The notes: generated by a model from the sequence alone, not told the origin. DNA of 64,000 bases from Zygnema cylindricum (GCA_037447655.1 JBBHKE010001960.1:1-64000); one strand, 5' to 3'. Counted from the first letter of the stretch, positions 32,728-44,011 are shown. Translations and numbers: made by a program.

Positions 32728-33800
32728 TTGGGAGTGGAAGGTTTGATATCTGCTAAACAATTTAAAAAGCACTTAAAAGATGAAACAAATAATGCTTTTA
32801 TGTTATTAGTAACTGAAGCAGTTACTGATGAAAGGGGGGGAGAAAACACTAACATTGATGTCAACCCTAAATCAGTCACCACTAAAACTCTCGAAGAACT
32901 AAAATCTGATTTTGTAACTGACATTAATACATCTGATGTTGCTGTTAAAGATTTGATTTTTGAATTTCAAGATGTTTTTCCAAGTGATTTACCCTCAAGA
33001 AGGCCACCTTCCCGAGATGTGGAACAAGTTATTAACCTAAAACCTAGATGCAAACCTCGTGTCACAAGAATTTATAAGCACAGTTTCTTTGAGCAGGAGG
33101 AATTAAAGAAACAGATCAAGGAACTCCTAGTGAAAGTACATATTCAGTCCAGCAAATCACCTTACGGAGCACCGGTTCTCTTCGTCAAAAAAGAAGGACG
33201 GAAAGTTGAGAATGTGTGTCGATTATAGTAGTCTGAACAAGATTACGGATAAGGATAAGTATCCTTTACCTTTAATTTTTGATTTGATAGATCGTTTAAA
33301 AGGTGCTAAAGTATTTTGGTTGATTGATCTGCGTAGTGGCTTTATTCAGGTGCCAATTAGAATTGAAGATGTTGATAAAACTGCTTTCGAACCAGGGTGG
33401 GTCATTTCGAATGGATAGTGATGCCATTCGGCTTAACGAATGCACCGCCTACTTACCAAAGATTAATGAACAAAACCTTTTCAGATTACATAGATGAGTT
33501 TGTCCAAGTGTTTATAGATGATATTTTAGTTTACAGTGAATCTAAAAATCAACATGTAATTCATTTAAGAAGAGTGTTGGAAAGGTTAAGAGAAAGAAAA
33601 TTATATGTAAAATTGTCAAAATCCAGCTTTCTTAAAAGTGAACAATTATTTTTGGGACACATAGTTAGTGGGGAAGGTGTTAAAACAGATCCATCCAAAA
33701 TTTTAGCAATCCAAAATTGGAAACAACCTACTAATGTCACAGAAGTTAGATCGTTTTTGGGATTGGCCACTTATTACAGGAAATTTATCAAGAACTTCAG
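32728..33800 (+). pseudogene. Gypsy C reverse transcriptase, frameshifted
   Basis: The linker and RT start ([40 protein letters not shown]) run to a frameshift near 33200. [20 protein letters not shown] and [20 protein letters not shown] follow, then another shift near 33400, then [20 protein letters not shown] and [13 protein letters not shown] with the catalytic FIDD at 33511-33522. This is the full RT core that is missing from elements A and B. Confidence 0.9.
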
Positions 33801-34330
33801 TATGATCGCCGCTCCTTTGACGGATTTACTTCGGGAGAAAAAGACGTTTGTGTGGGGAGCTGATCAAGACGGAGCATTCGAGGAGCTAAAAGGGAAGTTG
33901 AAGAGGAGCCCTACACTGGTGTATCCTGACCCTGCTGAGGAATTTGAAGTTCTGATCACTACAGATGCATCTGATAAAGGTCTAGGTGCAGTCATAAGTC
34001 AAAAAGTCGACAAACACTTTCATCCTATTGCTTTTGAGTCCAGAAAATTCAATGATGCTGAAAAAAACTATACAGCACAGGAAAAGGAATTACTTGCAAT
34101 TGTACATGAATTGGTGAAATGGCGTTGTTATTTGCATAATAAAGAATTTATAGTTCACTGTGATAATAAAGCACTCTCTTATTTAAAGAGATGAAGTGAT
34201 GCACAGATTATGACAGGCAGACATGTAAGGTGGATGCAGAAATTAGCATATTTCAAATTTAATGTCAAACATATTCCTGAAAGACAAATGTAGTCGCAAA
34301 TCCTTTAAGTAGATGTTTTGAAATAGTTGT
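33800..34330 (+). pseudogene. Gypsy C RNase H
   Basis: Continues in frame from RT to a TGA near 34192: [20 protein letters not shown] with the first catalytic Asp, [20 protein letters not shown] with KELLAIV (catalytic Glu), and [10 protein letters not shown] (third acidic residue). After the stop MTGRHVRWMQKLAYFKF-type sequence and a frameshift lead into integrase. Confidence 0.88.
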
Positions 34331-35205
34331 TATGGTTCAGGATGATTTTTTTTTTGGATACTGTGAGAAATGGTTATGATAAAGATCCTTATTTTGCTGT
34401 GATTTGCAAGAATATTTCGGGAGGGAATTCTGACCCATTGAATGAGAGGCATGTCAAAAACTTTAGACTAGAGGATGGTTTATTGTATTTGCAAGTTGGG
34501 GATAGATTATGCATTCCTGAAGTGGGAGACTTAAGAAAACAAATTAAATTGGAAGCTCATGAGCATTTAGGACATCTGGGTCGAGACAAAACTCTTAGTT
34601 GATTGCAAAGTAAATTGTTTTGGCCAGGGATGGCAAAGGAGGTGTCAAAACACGTGGAAAGTTGTGACCCTTGCCAACAGAGTAAACCTATTACCCAAAA
34701 ACCTAAAGGTCTCTTAAAACCTTTGGATAACCTTGAAAGACAGTGGGAATCTGTCAGTATGCATTTTATTGTCAAGTTGCCTGCTACATCTAAAAAGAAT
34801 GACAGTATCATGGTCATAGTCGATAGGTTTTGTAAAATGGCAATCTTTATCCCTTGCAAAACCACTCATTCAGTTGTAGATATTCCAAAGTTATACTTTT
34901 AGAACGTGGTCAGACATCATGGAGTCCCTCTATCTATAGTCAGTGATAGAGATTCTAAATTTACGTCTGCTTTTTGGAAAGAATTACAGCAAAATTTAGG
35001 CTCTGGATTGAAAATGAGTACCGCTTATTATCCTCAGACAGATGGAGAGACACAAAGGATTAACCGTACACTAGAGGAAATGCTTAGGACTTTTTGCAGT
35101 GGAATTCATAACACATGGGAATCTAAACTGCCATTAATGGAATTTGCATACAATTCATGTAAACATGCTAGTACAGGATTCTCACCATTTAAAGTTGCAT
35201 AAATA
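34331..35205 (+). pseudogene. Gypsy C integrase core, broken
   Basis: HHCC finger: LEAHEHLGHLGRDKTLS, stop, then FWPGMAKEVSKHVESCDPC with QQSK. Core: QWESVSMHFIVKLPATSKKN, where the first catalytic Asp is His; VSDRDSKFTSAFW holds the second Asp, and YYPQTDGETQRINRTLEEML holds the catalytic Glu. TGA, TAG and TAA codons interrupt at about 34600, 34903 and 35200. Elements D and E have Asp at the first position. Confidence 0.9.
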
Positions 35206-35802
35206 TACCAACCTAGAAAAGCATTAGACTTAATAACAGGCACAAGAATAGAGGTTTTGGAACAGAGTTTTGGGAATACGTTCAAACAAACTATCCGGGA
35301 TGCATTAGTGGAGGCACAAAGGAGGCAATAATTAAATGCTAACCACAAACGGGGTGATTGGGTGTTACGCACAGGTGACAAGGTTTGGCTTTCTACAACT
35401 CATAAAAGGTGCAAGATCGAGGGACAATCCGATCCTACGGGGAAATTTGCTCCTAAGTGCATTAGACCATTTACTGTAATCGAGATGATATCGTCAATTG
35501 CTGCCAAATTGAACTTTCCGCCTTCAACAAAAATTCAACCAGTGATACACATAAGCCAATTGAAACCAGCGAATCTTCGACCAACTGAAGAAGAATTGGA
35601 ATTGGATCCCTCAATAATTATAGAACCTGAAGTCCACAGATGGGTAATAGATTGGGTTGGTCAACGGTTCAAGGTCGGCGATACTATATTCTGGCAAGTG
35701 TATTATCTAGGAAGGCCTGAGGATGAGTTGACTTTAGAGGATAAAAATTCTGAGTTTTTACAGAGGTATTGGAGGGATAATAATATAGAAGTCCCGTCTT
35801 GA
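35206..35802 (+). pseudogene. Gypsy C integrase GPF module and chromodomain-like tail
   Basis: LSTTHKRCKIEGQSDPTGKF, then CIRPFTVIEM (the GPY/F module with Gly to Arg), HISQLKPANLRPTEEELELD, then the tail RWVIDWVGQRFKVGDTIFW, QVYYLGRPEDELTLEDKNSE and FLQRYWRDNNIEV, ending at TGA 35800-35802. The spacing V-ID ... R-KVGD ... WQVYYLG ... ELTLED fits a divergent chromodomain. This tail is present in all gypsy copies in the window. Confidence 0.8.
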
Positions 35803-35851
35803 GAATTAAAGGTGTTTTAACTGAGGTCAGTTAAAAATAAGGAGGGGATGA

Positions 35852-36820
35852 TGTAACAGTAATAGTTGATCGAACTTGTTTATAAAGGGTTATTTAGGTG
35901 TTATGATTATTGAGTACTAAATCTGGTAGACGTCCGCAAAAGTATCACGCTATTTGGAGTTATATTTTAAAAGTTATAGTGATGGGTGTATTTTGGTGAC
36001 TGCGTGGGGTCTAAATAAGAAGTGGGTGTCATTGAAACGGGTTAACGGTCAAATTAGTACCGAAATTACGCGTGTACGTTTCATAAAGTTCTAATGAAAC
36101 GTTTAGTATGCACGGTGTTTCGTTTCGTACAAGTTTTAGTACGAAGCGTCATCTTGACTTAAGGGAATTTCGTAGGAAGTTTCGCGTGCGAAATTTGTTA
36201 CGCACGATCGTGCGAAGTCGCGTTTCGTTTGGCGCGCACTTTTGCACGTAAATGTTAGGTAGTGAAACGTAACGTTTGATTGGTTAGTAAAGTGCTAAGT
36301 AGTTAGTAAGAGATTTCGCACGTTTTTGCATTGGTCAGTCTGAGTCCTTGCTGATCAATGATTGGCCCAGGTAAAAGCCTGTTAAAACGGAGCGTTGACT
36401 CTGGCCTGGCTAGTCCAGGGCGATGATGGATAAATAGTGAAGTGTAAGAGGAGAGTAGACATCTTTTCCTTTGGAAAACTTTGTGGAAATTCCGGCTGAT
36501 CTTGACCCGAGCGATTAATACCAAATTGGAGAACATGCATTTTTGCATTGAAATCTCTTACTAACTAAATAGTGTTTTAGTAGTTAAGAGATAGAATTAT
36601 TAAGAGTGGGGAGTAGTGGAAAACACTTTAATAAGAAGGGTTGAGCCACGAGGGCAAGAGACCAAGCTTATGTTTTGTGGACAGAAGCTTTCTTCTAATT
36701 TAAATTTTATCCTTATGTGAGTGTGGTCCAATGTGGATGTGTATTTTCCAATGTGTGGAATGTGTGGTTGGGATTGTTTGTAGTAATGAGATTTTCTGAG
36801 AGGTAGGAGATAATGTTACA
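35852..36820 (+). repeat. Gypsy C 3' LTR
   Basis: 969 bp, TGTAACAGTAATAG to GATAATGTTACA, directly after the polypurine tract. Confidence 0.9.
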
Positions 36821-36877
36821 ACGACCTCATTTTGCATTCATGAAAGCAGATTTTGTGGGAATGCTGATCTTACAACA

Positions 36878-37083
36878 TTGAGCCGTGTCTCCTTATTAGC
36901 GTTGATTTCTCCGTGCACACATGTCAGATTAACATCTCGTTGCGATCAGAAGGTAAGATGTTTACATTCAGATTGGCGTATCCAAAGTTCTGAACGAAAA
37001 TCGGGCATGTGTGCACGGAGTAAAACTGCTTTAAGTGGCAGAAAAACATTAATGCTAACAAACTAACAACGATACAAGGTGTA
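36878..37083. mobile_element. MITE, TACACCGTG subfamily, degraded ends
   Basis: Left end GCCGTGTCTCCTTATTAGCG, right end ATACAAGGTGTA at 37083, similar to the clearer member at 42055-42279. Inside, CTCCGTGCACACATG (about 36910) and its exact reverse complement CATGTGTGCACGGAG (about 37007) form a long-loop hairpin. Confidence 0.55.
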
Positions 37084-37101
37084 CTTATCTGTATTGTACA
37101 C

Positions 37102-37303
37102 CACACCGCCAATCGCTATTAGAGTATATAACGTTAATACGGTGCCCTTTAATTTTTACCCCAAAACCTGAAATAGAATTAATAACGCTATTTAAGGACG
37201 TGGACCATAATCTGCCACGTCTCAAGCACTGAATAAGAATCAATAACGCTAATTATTTTTTTACGCTATTTAATCCTTGACTCTAATAGCGATTGGTGGT
37301 GTA
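37102..37303. mobile_element. MITE, TACACCGCCAATCG-type ends, short
   Basis: Left CACACCGCCAATCGCTATTA, right TAATAGCGATTGGTGGTGTA, about 200 bp. The body holds ACGCTAATTATTT and GACGTGG blocks unlike the 554-bp form, so it is a sister subfamily sharing the tip. Confidence 0.7.
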
Positions 37304-37799
37304 TTGTAATTAGAGTAAATTACTCTAATTCGGTTGCTCGAAATTTCGACTCTATCACATGAAATAGAGTAAATGATTCTATTTTTTTCATTATTCTATT
37401 TAAGGCAAAGTTTAATTATCGTTTTTAATTCTAATATAGGTTCGTTTTAAATAGTGTGGAGTACGGACGACCTCCCACCGTGCAAAATTGTACTTTGTTA
37501 AGTAAAAAAATACAAATAATGATTTAATACAGACCGTTATCATGTAACTGCGTTTTAACAAACCACGTAATGCCAACGTCATAGTGACGATAAACTGTAC
37601 GTTTTGCCAAATTCTGTACGAATACCTTATTTACAGTAGAGGATATTAGTGTACCAAATTAGAGTACTTAAACAAATTAGAGTAAACTTTATAGTTGAAA
37701 CAACTCTATCACATAAATTAGCGTTCATTACTCTAATTGTTTTTTTTTAATTTTTGTACTCTAATTTTTTCATTACTCTAATTACGATTCGCGGTGTAC
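37303..37799. mobile_element. MITE, TAATTAGAGTAA subfamily
   Basis: Right end TACTCTAATTACGATTCGCG then GTGTA at 37799; left end TTGTAATTAGAGTAAAT just after the previous MITE. Several copies of TAATTAGAGTA or TACTCTAATT lie at both ends. The middle (37430-37560) matches, inverted, 28780-28930 and 9290-9440. Confidence 0.6.
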
Positions 37800-37801
37800 A
37801 G

Positions 37802-38355
37802 TACACCGCCAATCGTTATTAGCGTTGTGTACACTAATTCCGTCCCGCTTTTTTTTATTATTCTCTATTAGTGTAGTTCATTCTATTTTTTTCTTTATTC
37901 TATTTAGGGTTATTTTCAATACGTTGTCTCTTAAATAGAGTTGTGTACGGTCAGTGTTAGACCGTACATAAATGTACCTTTTCAAGTTAAAAATTACAAT
38001 AAATTAGTTTTAGTAACCGCAGACGCATGAGAATGTGCGTTCTAAAAAGGAAAAAAACCCAGGTCTTAAAAAAATCCCGTTCCCACATATTCGTCCGACA
38101 GCCACGTTTCGACCGTGTGAATGTACGATTTGTGTACGATTTGTGTACGATTTGTCAGATTTTGTACGGAGACCTATATTAGTGTAAGCATGTTTGCGAC
38201 CGACATTTTTTTTTTCAAAGATCCAAATTACCATAATCAAACAATTAGAATGTATGATTTTTTTCCAAAATTTTCAAATTCTTAAATAGCGTACACCACT
38301 GTAATTATTATTATACGCTAATCAAACTCCCACGCTAATAACGATTGGCGGTGTA
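37802..38355. mobile_element. MITE, TACACCGCCAATCGTTATTAG family, full 554 bp
   Basis: Perfect or near-perfect inverted ends TACACCGCCAATCGTTATTA and TAATAACGATTGGCGGTGTA. Matches the 557-bp copy at 52365-52921 over its length and the 221-bp copy at 22291-22511 at both ends. Carries three tandem units of GTGTACGATTT (about 38122-38157), against fewer in the partner. No open frame for a transposase. Confidence 0.88.
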
Positions 38356-39768
38356 CTGTACTGTACAGGTACTGTACGGCACTATAGTATAGTTTCGATC
38401 GATACAAAGTACACGCCACCAGAGCTTCAGCTTGGAAAAGGAAAAGACTTCCTGTCCAAAATGTTAATGAAAGTCAGAGGGAAACCCTAGCAGCAATCAA
38501 ATGCAAGGTAGCTGGTAGGTTTACCTGCGAAACTGCCGCCTGCCATTGACTTGAAGCTGTCTGTTTTTGTCTTCTCTGCTCGAGACGCTATCAGAAGACT
38601 GGCAATGCATTTATTATCCTAGGACAAAATTGCGTTCCGCTAATCTTAGTGTAGTCTGTGAAAACTATGGCGCTATCATTATGTCTTCCACTTGCAGGGA
38701 GAGCAAAACTGTACTGCAAGCGCTTCTGATCGTTGTATCACGCTTCTTGAGAGGATTGGAATTTTCAAAGGAATAAAGACCATGTTTAGCTCATACTTAT
38801 TGAGCTGGTACATTATTAGCACATGAATATCCTATTAACTGGTATTCTTTCCTTTATCACGCGGATAGCAACAAGGTCCGAGCATCTTTGAAGTAGAAAT
38901 ATATGGCAGGCCTTCAGGTAGCAAGGCCTGGTTTTGGGTTTTGAATCAGTACAAAGCAGATATGGCAAGCCACGAAGACATGCGTTGATTCAGTAAGATA
39001 GGTCCACAGGGAATGAAAGCTCTTATGAAGAATTTCCCCTAAGCAATCGACAGTGACACAACATTTGGTTGATTTAGCAAATCCAAGCATAGCATTTAAT
39101 TATCTTTGTAAAACATTTGGTTTATCACAGATCTGATTCTCTGAGCATGGCACTTTCTTGCATAGCATCTTTTTGTTTTACCATTGCATTATCTCAGCAA
39201 GTTAGCAGAGTAAATAACCCCCGGAGCATATTTTATGCTTATCCATGCATGTCATATGATTCTCATAGCAATCTATTCAATGTCTTACTATAGCATGCTT
39301 AACATCTGCTTATTCTTACATCGCATGCCTTATTGCCTATTCAAAGGCAATTCGATTTCTGTAACAAAGAGTTTGATGACAATACAAACATAATATTGCC
39401 AAAGGTAGCTTCTCGAACACTCAAATATACTCAAATAACTTCACGGCAGAAGCAGAAAACTCCAGGTATATGCATATAGGTTAGTGAAAGTCATGATTAA
39501 AGCCTTAAGCAAATTAGGGGAAGTATGTGAAAAGCACTTGCGTATAATCGGATGACAGCTGAGTCAGACAGTTTTCTGAGGTGCTATTTTAAAGGGTCAG
39601 GAGTGAAGACATAAATAGCGTATTTGCTCTCAGAGTTGAAAGGAATTCGTAACAGGGGTAAGGAGAGAGGGGAGAGAGAATTGACACAAAATAGCTGATA
39701 AGGGAAATCATCACATTTTTTGTTCCATGTTTCTGATAGAAACTCGACCACACTAGACAGGAGTAAAT
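38356..39768. other. Low-copy spacer, no gene recognised
   Basis: Base composition is more balanced than in the surroundings, and nothing else in the window resembles it. The longest frame (38567-38776, plus, 69 residues) starts at a good ATG but matches no motif I know. Could be a decayed gene or unique intergenic DNA; no splice model can be supported. Confidence 0.4.
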
Positions 39769-39848
39769 GAGTCAAAATTATTTTGATGGGTAGTTGGAAA
39801 ATAAGAGTGAGTCAAAATTATTTTGATGGGTAGTTGGAAAATAAGAGT
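39769..39848. repeat. 40-bp tandem duplication
   Basis: Two adjacent copies of a unit beginning TGAGTCAAAATTATTTTGAT and ending GGAAAATAAGAG. Confidence 0.9.
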
Positions 39849-40035
39849 CATAGAGAGTGAGCTACGGATCACAAACTAAGGGAATTGAGTAAGAGAGAAA
39901 TACCAGTTTATTAGATAATGTGAATCATTGAGTATATGAATTGAGTAAGTGTAGCAATTTGAAGGTAAACTTAATAATTTGATGTGCAAGTAGCAATGGA
40001 AATCTAATAATAAATGGATATTCTGGTTGGCAATC

Positions 40036-40200
40036 CAGGTTATGGTGTCGTGGGGAAGGAAAAGGAGAAAGATTGGGAGAGTGAGAAAGAAAGGAAGAGG
40101 GAGACGAAGAGGAAAAGGCAAGGGAGAAGGAAAGGGAGAGGGAGACGAAGAGGAAAAGACAAGGGAAAAGGAAAGGGAGAGGGAGAGAGAGAGAAACATG
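40036..40200. repeat. Purine-rich (GA) low-complexity tract
   Basis: Almost pure purine on the plus strand, with a longer unit (GGGAGACGAAGAGGAAAAG) repeated about 54 bp apart. The Lys/Arg-rich and, on the other strand, Ser/Leu/Phe-rich open frames over it are by-products of composition. Confidence 0.85.
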
Positions 40201-40399
40201 CTCCCTCTCTCCTTTTTCCTCATGTGCTCTTTCCACAACTCTCCCTTTATTTTTTTCATGTTTTTAGGGAGGGTGAGAGACGAAGATGAGAGGTTGGAAG
40301 ATATAAGGGTTATCGCTCTCCTCACGCAAATAAATAGAAAGAGAGAGGCTTTGTTAAGTGATTGAATATAGTACCCAACACTTACAATATGTTTGGTCC

Positions 40400-41480
40400 A
40401 CACAGGCCTGCGAGTTCGAGTCTATGTGCGTCGCTACTTAGCCAAATGTTCAAGGCCTCTTGGTGCGAGACCGCCTCTTGCTGCGAGTCCGTGCTCCGAT
40501 ACTTGGCAAAAATTTTGAGGATCTCTACCGCAAGTGTGCCTCTTAGTACGAGTCTTCCTCCATATGGGAGTCCGCCTCTTCGAGTAAGTTAGCCAAATTT
40601 TTGAGGCTTTCGGTGAGTCCGCCTCCTAGTACGATTTCGCCTCTTGGTGGAGTCCTCTTCCATGTGGAAGTCCGCCTCTTGGTGCGAGTCCTCCTTTTGG
40701 TGCAAGTCGACCTCCTGTTGCGAGTCTTTGGGCTCCTATACTTGGCCGATTTTTTGAGATCTCTTTCTGTAAGTTTGCCTGTTGATGCAAGTTCGCCACT
40801 TAGCGCGAACCACCCTTCTGGTGAGAGTCCTCCTCTTGGTGCGAGTCCGAATCCGTGTGCTCCAGTACGTAGCAAATTTTTTGGGGCTCCTTTGTGCGAG
40901 TCCGCTTGTTGGTGCAAGTTCGCCTATTCGTGTGAGTCCTCTTCCTATTGCGAGTCCGCCTCTTGGAGCGAGTCCGGGTCTTTGTATGAGTCCCCCTCTT
41001 AGTACGAGTCCCTCTCCTAGTGTGAGTTTGCCTTTTGCTGCCAATTCACCTCCTAGTGCGTTCCATCCTCTAGGTGGGAGTATCCTTCTGGTGCGAGTTC
41101 GTGGGCTTCGATACTAAGTCAAAAAAATTGGGCCTCTTGGTGCGAGTGCTTGGGAGTCCACCTCTTGGAGCGAGTCCGGGTCTTGGTATGAGCCCCCCTC
41201 TTAGAACGAGTCCCTCTCCTAGTGTGAGTTTGCCTCTTGCTGCCAGTCCACCTCCTAGTGCGTTCCCTCCTCTAGGTAGCCTCCTAGTGCGTTCCCTCCT
41301 CTAGGTGGGAGTATCTTCCTGGTGCGAGTTCGTGGTGCGAGTTCGTGGGCTTCGGTACTAAGTCAAAAAAATTGGGCCTCTTGGTGTGAGTGCTTCGGAG
41401 TCCGCCTCTTGGTGCGAGTGCTTAGTGTCCGTCTCTTGCAACAATCCGTGGGCTCCGATGCTTAGCCAAAGTTTTGAGGC
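40400..41480. repeat. 18-bp-unit minisatellite with higher-order repeats
   Basis: Core unit GTGCGAGTCCGCCTCTTG, degenerate but kept in phase over about 1 kb, broken by a recurring spacer (GGGCTCCGATACTTGGCCAA then TTTTTGAGG). A block of about 200 bp starting at the unit GCCTCTTGGAGCGAGTCC is itself duplicated (about 40960 and 41160). Because 18 is a multiple of three, several frames stay open on both strands and give periodic peptides (plus: CESASW, ASPPLG; minus: RGGLAP, RTRTKR). No start context or domain supports a protein. Confidence 0.85.
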
Positions 41481-42054
41481 CTCTTGGTCGATATTCACAA
41501 CCTCTGGGAAAATTTAACTGGTTGTTTCCACTTTTTCATCAGGTAATCTATTAGTATAAAAGCATTATTTGTCTAAATAAACAATTATTATTATTAACGT
41601 TATTTTGTTCAAGAACCCAATACCAACAAAACATGAAAGTTAATTAACACACATAACACTAATTTGGATACGCATTCCTATAGTGCTGCCACTATATAAT
41701 CTGTTCAGAGGTCGTTTAAACATGTGAGAACAGGTTCGGGCTATTTTCCTCCATCTTTATTAATATGAATAACATTTAGGTGCGCTTTCGCGTGTCGACA
41801 CCACGCACTTTGTTGTGTCGCTTTATTGTGTTTGACGTTGTCGTTCTACATCTTATTTGTACCTTTGTGCACATTGTGTACTTCTAGTACGAACGGGCAC
41901 ACATACATTCTCCTGTATTTTCCTCGCTTCATACATGGACATCGTGAAATCGAGTCATTGACACCAACTGAACCATACCAATATTAGCCATACCTGTATT
42001 AGCGTATAAAAAAGTAAAAAACCTAGTATTATTGATTCTATTTTAGGTTCACGT
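41481..42054. other. Spacer, nothing recognised
   Basis: AT-rich sequence after the minisatellite. No frame, tandem repeat or terminal repeat could be supported. Confidence 0.5.
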
Positions 42055-42279
42055 TGGTACACCGTGTATCACTATTAGCGTTAATATTTTTTTCGACACT
42101 TAAAACATCTTTTCTCCATACACACTTATCTGATTTTCAATTTGAGACCGCCAATCGAAAGTTGGGAATCTTATCTTTCGATCGAAACCGTCAGATCCAC
42201 AATCGGACATGTGTGTGCGGAGAAAAAACGTTACAAGAGACAATAAATACATTAACACTTATAGCGATTCACGGTGTTG
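42055..42279. mobile_element. MITE, TACACCGTG subfamily
   Basis: Left TACACCGTGTATCACTATTA with GCGTTAAT, right ATTAACACTTATAGCGATTC with ACGGTGTTGTA. About 225 bp, internal inverted patches TTCTCCATACACAC and GTGTGTGCGGAGAA. Sister of 36878-37083. Confidence 0.75.
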
Positions 42280-43411
42280 TATACCGCCAATCGTTATTAG
42301 CTTTTAGAAAATATTAATGTTATTCAACGCTAATTTGAGATTTTCAAGATTTCGAAATAAAAGAAAGTTTACTCTAATTGATCGATAACGGTGATCTGGG
42401 TACAACAGATCTGCCATTAAGATCTTCACACTAAAGTAGGTAAAAGTAAAAAATGTGACAAATAGTACACCGTCGTGTCCTTTTACTCTAATTTATTCAT
42501 GACTTTAAGGGTACTTTCGCATGTGCTGTAGTTGTTTTCTGTAGTTTTCCTCCATAACTTAGAAAAACAAAATCCACAGCCATGCGATAAAAATGAAATT
42601 ACCACCTTACAAGTTGCGTTACCTTGATACTTTATAAGTACTGCGGTTTGTTGACTACACATTTCGACCCACTATCACGTCCTTCTAGCTCATATTCAGA
42701 ATTTATATAAAATCACCTTGCGAGGTGATTTTAAATAAAGTTCCATGAGATGAGCGAATAGGCAAATGCTGTCGCACATCTCGGAAGTTTTTGACAATTT
42801 TTGTGCGTCGAGTACCAAAAGAAAAAACCCATTGCACGTTTCCAGCTTGTGCGTGACTTTTTTTCGTGTGCTTTTTCCGTAAAAGGGGGTGACGTGGGTC
42901 TTGACTAACGGGCCATTTCGCAAAAGCGAAGTCTTTGAAAACGCCTGTCTCTCTCTCCCTCTCCCACTACCTCTTCTATCTAACAATTCTTGGAATTAAA
43001 AACGTCAAAAATGGTATAAAGTGAAAAATCTCTAAAAACGATTTCTTTTTACTATCTTTCGGCGTATTTTGGTGGCAAGTAAAGTGAGAAAATACTAAAA
43101 ACAAAATTAGGAAAAAATAGGTACGATTTCATTCTGCATTTTATTCTGAGCGCAGTTTGACGTGCGATTGCCATTATTTTAGTCCACATTTCGTACTTTT
43201 TTGCTTAATAAAGTACCATTTTGTACGGATTAACACTTCTGTACACCACACTTTTCAAGAAGATCATAAATTATAATTACTAACGCTAATTCACCAAAAC
43301 CTTAATTAACGTATAAAAAAAATAGTGTTGTGAATCCTATTTCAGGTTTTGCGGTCAAAATTTGGGTATGCCGATATAATGTTCATAATGTCAATAACGA
43401 TTGGCGGTGTA
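42280..43411. mobile_element. Possible long MITE of the TACACCGCC family
   Basis: Left TATACCGCCAATCGTTATTA at 42280, directly abutting the previous MITE; right CAATAACGATTGGCGGTGTA ending 43411. If paired they bound 1132 bp without coding capacity. The middle does not match the 554-bp form, so these could instead be ends of two separate elements. Confidence 0.5.
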
Positions 43412-43908
43412 GTTTAGGCGTGCCAATATCGTGTTATTAACACTACGGCAGTAGCGATTCAGGTTGTAGTCAACGGATTGGCCGTAAAATCGTTGAACAC
43501 ATATGTTTTACTATTAGGGTGTATGCCGATATAATCGAAACTTTAGAATGTTACTTTGGATTTTAGCGCATATTTTACGGTGTACTTTTCAAAGTGTTCC
43601 TATGTCAATTATTACTTGCGCCTTCAATACTTCAAATATGTGACAGTACGTCTACAAAATGTGCAACAGTCTACGAAACGAAATGATGACGACGATGAAA
43701 CTTCTTAAAATTAGTGACGTCTACAAAAATAGCGATGGTTGTAGACGTCCAAATTTTTGATTTTTTGTGACCTTGTGGATGTTTTGAGTTTTGTGATATA
43801 GCGATGTCATATTACCTGGTGATGTCATCAGTACGTAAACTTTCCGCATGGCTTCCCGATTTTTTTTATTATCTTTTATCATTCGATATGTCATAAAACT
43901 AAGACCAA

Positions 43909-44011
<103 letters not shown>

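Larger units (their letters stand above)
29053..36820 (+). mobile_element. Ty3/gypsy element C, two LTRs, inactive
   Basis: Complete structure on the plus strand: LTR 29053-30022, primer-binding site, leader, gag, protease, RT, RNase H, integrase, chromodomain-like tail, polypurine tract (GGAGGGGATGA at 35841-35851) and LTR 35852-36820. It keeps the RT core that A and B have lost and the protease DSG. Many stops and shifts show it is dead. The flanking 5-mers CTTAT and ACGAC do not match, so no target duplication can be claimed. Confidence 0.93.

Noticed and set aside
29048-36825. Target-site duplication around gypsy C
   Set aside because: Flanking 5-mers CTTAT and ACGAC do not match in any register tried, so none is reported.
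40027-40403. Lys/Arg-rich (plus) and Ser/Leu/Phe-rich (minus) frames up to 175 residues
   Set aside because: They lie on a purine-rich tract; composition alone keeps the frames open and there is no conserved domain.
40400-41480. CRISPR-like array
   Set aside because: Units are contiguous degenerate 18-mers without unique spacers of constant length, in a eukaryotic repeat landscape.
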